In this document: piece by piece, positions 30,541 through 40,300 of the stretch
Layout of the letters: each line of letters begins with the position of its first letter
How positions within the stretch are numbered: position 1 is the stretch's first letter
The notes under the pieces: generated by a model
What the model saw: the letters and a program-made list of their open reading frames with translations, nothing else
What the model was told of the DNA's origin: nothing
Database searches by the model: none
Made by a program: the position numbers and the translations under genes
From: Bedellia somnulentella
Taxonomy: Eukaryota; Arthropoda; Insecta; Lepidoptera; Bedelliidae
Length of the DNA: 64,000 nt
NCBI GenBank assembly: GCA_963576735.1
Contig: OY755177.1
Span: forward strand, 1,798,001 to 1,862,000
Direction: 5' to 3'

Positions 30541-33500
30541 GTGAGTGCTTTTTTTGTTATAATGGTTGGTAAGACTGTAATAGTTCACACGCATTTAGCT
30601 TATTTTAGCTCTGCCTACCCCAATGGGAACTAACGGCGTGAGAATATGTATGTACGTATGTTATCAAGCCTGCAATTCTAAATGTTCTATAAATATTCAC
30701 TTTTATTCACAAAAGTTCAAAATCAAATCAAAATCAAAATCTTTATTGCATTTACACATCGCAATTTACATGACATACAGGACATAAATTTTGACATGTA
30801 TACCCTGCAAGGGCATAGCAAAAAATACTTATTACTAAATTTATTTTCAAATTTCAATTAAAATTAACTAAAACACATTAAACTCGATAAGATAAAATAA
30901 AACACATTAAGGTTAAAAGTAGAAAAATAATAATAAAAAAGAAAAAAAAATCAAATTACTAATTAAATTATATTACATTAAATTATATTATTTCACAAAT
31001 TATATTATAATATCACATAAAATTATTATATTAATTAAATTATATTATTATCAAAATATTCCTTAGAATTATGAAAACAATTTTCTATTAGAAAGCATCT
31101 TAAAAGTTTTATAAAAGATTTGTAGTCAGATTCTTGAACAATATAATTTGGAAGGTGGTTGTATATTTTGCAGCACATAGGGAGAGGACTTGTATAATGG
31201 ATATTTAATCTTGAAGCCGGTACTATTAATTTATCCCTTCCGGATCTTAATGGGAATCTTCGATTATAGTCGGATTGTTTTTTAAAGAATCCTTTTTTTA
31301 ATACATACATATATATACTCACGGCTATATTTCCCTAGAAGGGGTAACCAGAGCTAAGGAATTATAAATTCCTCAGCCACTTTTGGAAGTTGAGTGGGGA
31401 AAAGATGGCAAAAATAAAGATTTTTGGTGATGGGTCTCCAACCGCATCGCCCAAAAATCCAATAAAAAGCCCCAATACCCTTAGTCGCCTCTTACAACAC
31501 CCATCGGTAGAAAGGGGTAGCAACATTCTAAGCCGGCACTACACGGCTTTTTTTAATACATTACTTCATAAAAGTTAAGTGATGTAAAAAATCTCAAGTT
31601 GTTCTCAATGTAAAATTTAATATAAACGGATATATTACATAGCTCAAATTATCTCTCCAATAGGACAAGAACGTTGGCAATTTATATGAGTACAGAATTG
31701 ATTGAGACTAATTTGAATACAGACATAGTACAGTATAATATAAAAAAAAATGTTTGACGTAGTATACTATATAGAAAGCGTCATAGATTACTGCGAATAC
31801 AAAATTCTTGGTACGTAGAGATTAAATTTCCATTTAGTGATCCACCAACAAATAAAGTTTTGCCAACATCACTTCCCAGTATTTGTAATATTTGACGATA
31901 TATTATTTTTTAAACCTTGCTTTTACCAACATATTATGTTGGTAAAAGCAAGGTTTAAAAAATTGCACATAGATTTCTGTTTTATTAATTATTTTTGATT
32001 ATTTGTTTCAGAATTTAAAAAACCAGATCATGACCACAAACCTTTGGGTTGAACAAGTAAGTATATTGTATTTTAAGTTTATATGGTAACATTTAAGAAC
32101 ACTAAAACCTTTAAACTTACTGCTTATAACGGAGGGTATATTAAATAAAAAAAAATATATACGGACATATTATACACAGATTAAGTTAGTCCCAAACTAA
32201 GTATAACTTGTATTATGGGAAACTAAATCAAAGTTATATTTAATATTATATAATACACATATAAATAATATCCAAGACTAAGAAAAAAACATTAATATTC
32301 ATCACAAAAATGTTATCCCTCAGCGGGGATCGAACCCGCAAACTCCGGACCGAGAAGCTAGTCACCTATCCACTCGGCCACGGCTGCCGTCTAATGATTA
32401 ATTCCAACTACTTTTGCTTTCGTTCCATAGCAATAGGCTATTTGACTCACTTTTAAAAACTATCTTACGGTGTTAATTCGTTTATAAGGAGCCCTAAAAA
32501 TATATTTTTCTGTCTTCATTTTAGCTATTTTATTAAAAAATCGAAAAAGAAAATGCAATATTCAAATGTGCCGCGAAAACGCGACTTTAAGTAATATGGC
32601 GGCTGTAGCACAAATGACGTCAATTCCGCATTAAACACCAATGAGCGAAGCGATACACAGTCTGTTTATGTGCTATCTACGTCATTAACCTCTAACTGCA
32701 ATATTTAATCAATCCCTCGCAACCGGTAAATTTCCTGCAGAATGGAAAACGGCTTATATTAGCCCGATACCGAAATCGGACACCCTCAGTGATATCTCAC
32801 AGTATCGTCCTATTTCTCTTCTATCGGTTTGTGGTAAAATTTTTGAACAGCATGTCTATAAAGCAATTATGGCTCATATAAAACCACAAATTAGTATTGA
32901 GCAACATGGGTTTCTGCCTCAAAGATCAACAGAAACTAACCTTGTAAGTTATGTTACAGACGTTTCGAAAGCCCTAGATAATAACCAAGAAGTACATGCT
33001 GTATACACGGATTTCAAAAAGGCGTTTGATTTAGTTGATCTCTTTCTGCTGGGTTGGAAGCTTGAAATGTATGGTATACATGGCTGTTTACTCCGATGGT
33101 GTATCTCCTATTTGGAAAATCGATCGCAATTAGTGGCTCTGGGAGGTTATAGGTCTAGCGCATACTCGGTCCCCTCAGGTATTCCACAGGGCTCAACTCT
33201 TGGACCGCTTTTCTTCATAATATTTATAAATGATTTGTGTAAATTATTGACATCTAATTTTAAATTATACGCTGATGATTTGAAAATTTATAGAGTAATT
33301 AATTCTTCAGCAGACATAGAAGCATTACAAAGTGACCTAAACAATGTTCAACAGTGGTGTACAGAAAACAGTATGCAACTAAATCCTACCAAATGCTTTT
33401 GCATTAACTTTAGTAGAAAATTAATACCTTCTAAACCAAATTATTTTATAAATAGTGTATTATTGACAGAGGTTAATTGTATAAAGGATCTGGGAGTTAT

Positions 33501-34288
33501 TATTGATAACAAACTGTCCTTTGTTCCACATATAGATCACATAACTAAGAGAGCCCTTAAACTATCGGGTTTTCTAGTTAGACAACTGAAGTGCTTCAAC
33601 AACTATAAGGTCACTAAAATAGTTTTCTACACTTTTGTGCGCAGTTTACTGGATTACTGTAGCGTTGTATGGAATCCGGGATACCAAGTACATAGTGACA
33701 GACTAGAACGAGTTCAAAAAAAATTTCTTTATAATCTTTCATATAACGACAATAAATGTAGAAGTTTAAAATCATATGAAGAGCGGCTGTCACACTATGA
33801 AATGGTATCTCTACGCGATCGAAGAAAAGCCACTGATGTTGCATTTTTGTGCAAGCTTATACAAAACAAGATAGATTGCCCTCATCTATTGGAAAAACTT
33901 GATCTTTCTGTTCCTCGTATGGCAAGTCGCCTTCAAAATCGTGTTACATTTCAGGTACCCTTTTATAAAACTGTTCTTGGTCATCATTCTCCCATGTATC
34001 GAATATGCTCATCAACTAATGCCATCCGTGCATCCGCTGATATATTTCATGATTCTGTGACCTCAGTCAAAAAAATAGTTTTAGATTTATAAATAAGTTA
34101 TTTATAAATAAGTTAAGTTTTTAGGTTAATGTTACAATTAGAATTAGATTAACGAAATTGTAGTTCACTTAATTCAAGTTCATAAAGGCATACTGTGTCT
34201 ACTCTTAGTGGGATTTCATTTATATCTGTTCACTAACGCATTTTGTTTATTCTTAAGTTATAATGTAATCCAGTTTGTAGACCAAATA

Positions 34289-34323
<35 letters not shown>

Positions 34324-37300
34324 ATAGAAATAGCCAATCACGGTCGTTTTTAGTCACGTGACAGTTGCATCAAAAATACTTATTTTAGAAGACGGATTTT
34401 AGTGAAATAATGCAATATTTTTATCTCGCATTATTACGTATTGCTCCAAAAAAGAAATATTAAGACTAATGAAATAAAAGAAATGTATATTTCTATTACA
34501 GTCAAATAATCTATTGTAAACAATTGCTTTGCCTTTAATTTTCACAAAACTTAATGAAAACGCTCTTATTTCGAATGACAAATCATGAAAAATGCACTTC
34601 ATGTCTGACAGGCACATATTTTTTCTGTTCTACTATTAATACTGATAAATATTATTATTAATACTGATGTTCCGTGTAGGCTTAGAATAACACTACCCCA
34701 TTTCTACCCGTGGGTGATCGTAAGAGGCAACTAAGGGTAAAGGGGCTTTTTAAGTGATTTTTGGGCGATGTGGTAGGAGACCCGTCACCAAAAACATTAA
34801 TTATTACCATCTTTTCCCCAATCAAATTCCAAAAGAGGCTGAGGAATTTCTCATTCCAAAGCTCTGGCTACCCCGTTAAGGGATTTATAGCCATGAATAT
34901 ATGTATGTATTAATACTGATAAACTCCTTTTTATAACTTCTCTTCTATCCAAATATAATGCTTGTAATTGCAAATTGCAGAGCTGGTACGACTACAAGCT
35001 GTCGTGGGAGCCGCGCGAGTACGGCGGCGTGGAGATGCTGCACGTGCCCTCCGACCACATCTGGCGACCCGATATCGTGTTGTACAACAAGTTAGTACAC
35101 ACACCTACTGTATTCACTCACAGCCCATATATGTCCCCACCAAGGGGCTCGAGCCTACCCTATATAGGGCGATTTGGCCTTAGTCCACCACGCTTGCCAA
35201 TTCGGTAAGCAAAGTTTTACTAAAGTGATGCTGATTACAAAACCATTTTGAGATATTATGGTTATAAACAATATTTTCTTGAAATTATATTAATTGAAGC
35301 TAAGATGACTGTTATTCTATCAAAAAACTGTAACCGTGTTCGACCTTCAATGTTTTTTCAAAGACATACGGTTTTGCAGTTTATTAATAAAATATCGAAA
35401 ATCATAGGTTTGTTTAGTATAATATCGTAATAATTTCATTTGACATCACAAATTCGTGATATGTTTTGCAATCAGCAACATTTTTATAAAACATTTCGCT
35501 TCATTTGCATGTCGCTACGTGATTTTACCGATCGATGACGTCATTAAGTACAAAAGTTGAACAATCTTTAAAAAATCATAACTTTACAATTACTCATTTT
35601 AAATGGAAAATATTCAAATTAGTCTTTTATTTTCGTGTTAACTATCGAATAAAAATATTTAATAAATACCAAAAAAAAACTTTGCATACCGAATTGCGGG
35701 TTTTCAGACTAACGACTACTACCGTAATAGTAGCCGGGACCGACGGGCCTACTGTATTATAGAAACGCAATTAGGATTTGCAAAAATAATTTGACAACAT
35801 TTTCTTAGAATAACATAACATAACATAATAACATACATAACATAAACATAAACGTTCACGCCGAATATCCCCGAAGGGGTTGGCAGAGGTACTAATACTT
35901 CTGAACATCACGTGACTTTGTCACCTGGTGTTCAGAGTACCCACGTTTTGCATGGACAGTGTACTCACGTGATAGGGGGCAGGCCTATCGCCGTTTTGTA
36001 CGAATACACTGTCACATGACTAAGTACAACTCAGCCATGTGGGTTTCCTCACGATGTTTTCCCTCACCGTTAACAACCATGATAAATTAAACCACACATA
36101 TGTCTTTAGAAAAGACAAATTGGTGTAGGCCCGACCAGGATTTGAACACAAGTCGTTTGCGCGATAACCGAGTGTTCTACCCACTGGGCTATCACGGTTG
36201 CTTAGAATAACTAGTGTTTATTTCAGCAAATTGTTTGTTCGCAAGAAGACTTCTGATCTTGGGAGATTTGGGATCTCAGTCTTTGGAGAGCCAAAGGTCT
36301 CTAGTAAATCTTTTCTATTAATAAATAAGGATCAAGATCTCAATCCCTTAAGATCAAAAGTCTCCTTTGTTAAACAACGATTTACGATGTTTTTATTTTA
36401 TTTAACAGGGAATAAATGACCTGATATTATGCAGACATGGGGTCAGGGGGACAGGGGATTAAGACGGGAAATGTTCCATGAATAACAATACGACATACAT
36501 ACATATACTCACGGCTATAATTCCCTAGAAGGGGTAACCAGAGCTAAGGATTTATAAATTCCTCAGCCACTTTTGGAAGTTTTGAAAGTACTACTGTTTT
36601 TTGTATCTTCTGTAGATGTCTGTTATTGGATTTTTTAGGGTTCCGTAGCCAAATGGCAAAAACGGGACCCTTATAGATTCTTCATGTCTGTCTGTCTGTC
36701 CGTCCGTCCGTATGTCACAGCCAGTTTATTCCGAAACTATAAGAACTACATTATTGAAAATTGGTGCGTAGATGTATTCTGTAAACCGCATTAAGATTTT
36801 AAAATAAAATCTGAAAAAAAAACCAAAATTTTTAGGGTTCCCCATACATAGAACTGAAACTCAATTTTTTTTTTTCATCAAACCTATACGTGTGGGGTAT
36901 CTATCAAAAGGTATTTGAAAATGATGTTGAGGTTTCTTATATCATTTTTTTCAAAACTGAATAGTTTGCGCGAGAGACTTTTCCAAAGTGGTAAAATGTG
37001 TGTCCCCCCCCGTAACTTCTAAAATATGGGCATGATAAAACTGAAAAAAATATATGATGTGCATTACTATACAAACTACTAACGAAAATTGGTTTGAATG
37101 AGATCCAGCCAGTAGTTCTATTTTTAAACGTCATAAATCAAATTACTTGCTAGTGCTGCTACGGAACCCTTCATTAGCGAGTCCATCTCGCTCTTGGCCG
37201 CTTTTCTTTATTTTTATCTAATTGTAACTTATATGTTTATGTGCTGTTGATGTCCCTAATAAAATAAAATAATAAAATAAATGAGTATCCAACCGCATCG

Positions 37301-40300
37301 CCCGAAAATCTAATAAAAAGCATACGAATAGCTTGCAAAATAAATTTAAGCCTCTTTAATCGCTTAACTCTAAAATGAAGGTGGATGACCTATTGATTAA
37401 TTTTCCTCCCCCTTGCCAGCCATGCTTCTTTTTCATTTGGACTCAGAACTTGCGTTATTAAAGTTTCTGCCACCGGTCTAAATACAACAAAATTGTACAT
37501 CAACAGTGCCGACGGCAATTTTGAAGTAACGCTGGCAACCTAAGCCACGCTGAACTAAACGGGCCGCGTGAACTGGCGTCCTCCCGTCGAGTACTCCTCT
37601 TTGGGGTTTAAATTAGGGCTCGGACACTTTCAAAAAATGCAATATAAAAATATCTACCATCCCCCAAAATTTTGTATTGACAGTGCTGACTGCATTTTCA
37701 ACGTTTCGCTAGTAACCAAAGACACGCTTTTGCCGAGCATTATTTCATGTCTATAAGGAATCAAACACTTTCATTTCAATCAATATGTAAAAATATAAGC
37801 CATGAATCTATTTAAAACAATATTTCACATTAATAGTGCTGACGGCAACTTCGAAGTTACGCTAGCGACCAAAGCCACGCTGAACTACACGGGGCGCGTG
37901 GACTGGCGCCCTCCCGCCATCTACAAGTCTTCGTGCGAGATCGACGTCGAGTACTTCCCTTTCGACCAGCAGACGTGTGTCATGAAGTTTGGTTCTTGGA
38001 CTTACGATGGATTTCAGGTGATCTATTTGATTAATATATTAATTTACTGAGAGCTACAATCATTAACTGTTGAACTGGAATGAACTAAATGTTTCAATAA
38101 TTTCAAACCCATGATTGGAAAGATAAGATTAAGTCGTACATACGAGTAGGCCTAGATTTTCCTTTAGAATTATGGCTGAGACATATTGTATATTTCTAAC
38201 ATAAACGCTCTGAATTAGACCCAATTGGGGCAAGATGCTCTTTAATGTATTTCGTGTGACTTCAATGTAACTTCTTAACCCACTCCCGCGACTTCTGAAA
38301 GATTCTCTGAAAAAGTAATGTTTATCTATACTTATAATAAATCTGTAGAGAGGTCAATTCTGTACATTAAATATATTTTCAAAATAACTATCAGGGGGTG
38401 ATTAGTGATCGATACTGATGCCAAAAATGCAATCAGTAAAATTTTTGTCTGTCTGTCTGTCCGTCTGTCTGTCTCTGTCTGTCTGTCTGTCGGTTTGTAT
38501 GTTCCTTATGGAAACAAAAACTACACGACGGATTTTAACGAAACTTGGTACAATTATTCTTCATACTCCTAGGCAGGTTAAAGTGTACTTTTCAGCAGAG
38601 TAGTGAAGGGGAATTTTGGGAAAATTTGGGAAAACGGGGGAAGTTACTCCATTTTTTAAGCTTCCATCGCGTGTGCAGCCTTAGTGGTTATAGTTACATA
38701 GAAATCATGTATGACGGAAATATTTTACATAAAATTTTCAAAAAAATATCCTTCTGCAGCATATGTCTATCTTTTATGGTTGACTCATAATAACACGTGT
38801 AATTCCTGATAGCTTAGCAGTTCGGAGCATTCTGATTATATTTTTTTACTCTTACGTTAGTTCTCTCATTCATCTTTCATTTAAAAAAGTTTACATTATT
38901 ACCTATTCAATAAAAAAAGAATGATAGAAATCGGTATAGAATAACCAAACTTATACATGAAATAAGCTATCGCGCCCTGTCGTCGCACGTGAATGCTATA
39001 AGGATATTTTTTTAGTAATGGTAGCGCGCAAAAGATAGCCGGGAGTATACATACGAGTATACTCCCTGTATGTATGCAAAGTTTGTAACTCTGATTGTTT
39101 GTTTGCATGGTTTTATTTTCGGAGATACTGAACCGTTCATTAAAGCGCTTTCACAGTCACAAAGTTACACTATTCAGGAATGCTATAAATTGCACTAAAT
39201 TTCACAAAGATTGAGCAGTGATTGAAGAAACCTCAGACATTTTTAAAACTACGCTACCCGTGCGAAGCTGGGCCCGATCCACTAGTTGATAATAAAATGG
39301 CACTGTTTTATTTTGCTCAGGTTGATTTGCGGCATATTGACGAGGCGCGCGGTACCAATGTGGTGGAACTTGGAGTGGACCTCAGTGAGTTCTACACCAG
39401 CGTGGAGTGGGACATCCTCGAGGTGCCAGCTGTCAGGTTCGTTATTCTAAGAACATACATATACTCACGGCTGTAAATCCCTAAAAGGGGTAGCCAGACC
39501 TAAGGAATTAAAAAATCTTCAGCCACTTTTGGAAATGTCAGTGGGGAAGAGGTGGTAAAAATAATGGATGTCGGTGATGGGTCTCCAACCGCATCGCCCA
39601 AAAATCCCTTAAAAGCCCCAATACCGTTAGTTGCCTCTAACGTACACCCACCGTAAGAAATGGGGTTGTGCTATTCTAAGCCGACACTACACAGCAATAT
39701 TCTAAGAAATTACTATATTAGTATGCATTCAGTTTATGTAATAATGTCGGTGGCTTGGAAAATGCATAATCATTCACCTAATCTAAGTTTACATCAAATA
39801 TGTGTAAAATTATGTATTTCTACGAATAAATTTAAAGCGGTCGTGGTAGAAAAAGAAATATTTTTTGTCAATATTGACACGAAAGCATTGAGATACAACA
39901 ATCAATACCCGATACCCTATAATAACCAATGAGTGACACTCTGTGAATAAAACATGAAGCTGAAAGTAGTGATAAGACCATTTACAATGAAGAATTCATA
40001 AATACAGCCCGTTCAATGGTATAAAAATATTTATTAGTTAATCTAATCAACACTTCAGCCTTATGCGTAAAAATACTAATATCTCTCTCAACTTAATTCC
40101 AGAAACGAAAAGTTCTACACTTGCTGCGACGAGCCATACTTAGATATCACATTCAACATAACGATGCGTCGCAAAACCCTCTTCTACACAGTGAACCTCA
40201 TCATCCCGTGCATGGGGATCTCTTTCCTCACGGTGCTGGTGTTCTACCTGCCCAGTGACTCCGGAGAGAAGGTGTCACTCTCTATCTCCATCCTGCTCTC

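Noticed and set aside
30305..30594. Cys/Arg-rich and Gln/Arg-rich frames overlapping the receptor leader exon
   Set aside because: They are other-phase and antisense shadows of the real exon and its GC-rich leader.
32318..32391. A tRNA gene on the minus strand
   Set aside because: A- and B-boxes are present, but the cloverleaf is poor and a SINE body follows, with a related truncated copy at 56.2 kb.
36120..36202. A tRNA gene on the minus strand
   Set aside because: It is the head of the B-repeat SINE, seen repeatedly with the same body.
37280..37325. A separate repeat after the (GTCY)n element
   Set aside because: Only a 45-bp scrap of an A-repeat (CCAACCGCATCGCCCGAAAA); noted within the neighbouring entry.
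37838..38050. Reading the Cys-loop exon through into the intron as a longer protein
   Set aside because: A GTGATC donor follows GATGGATTTCAG, and the next exon at 39321 continues the conserved protein in phase.
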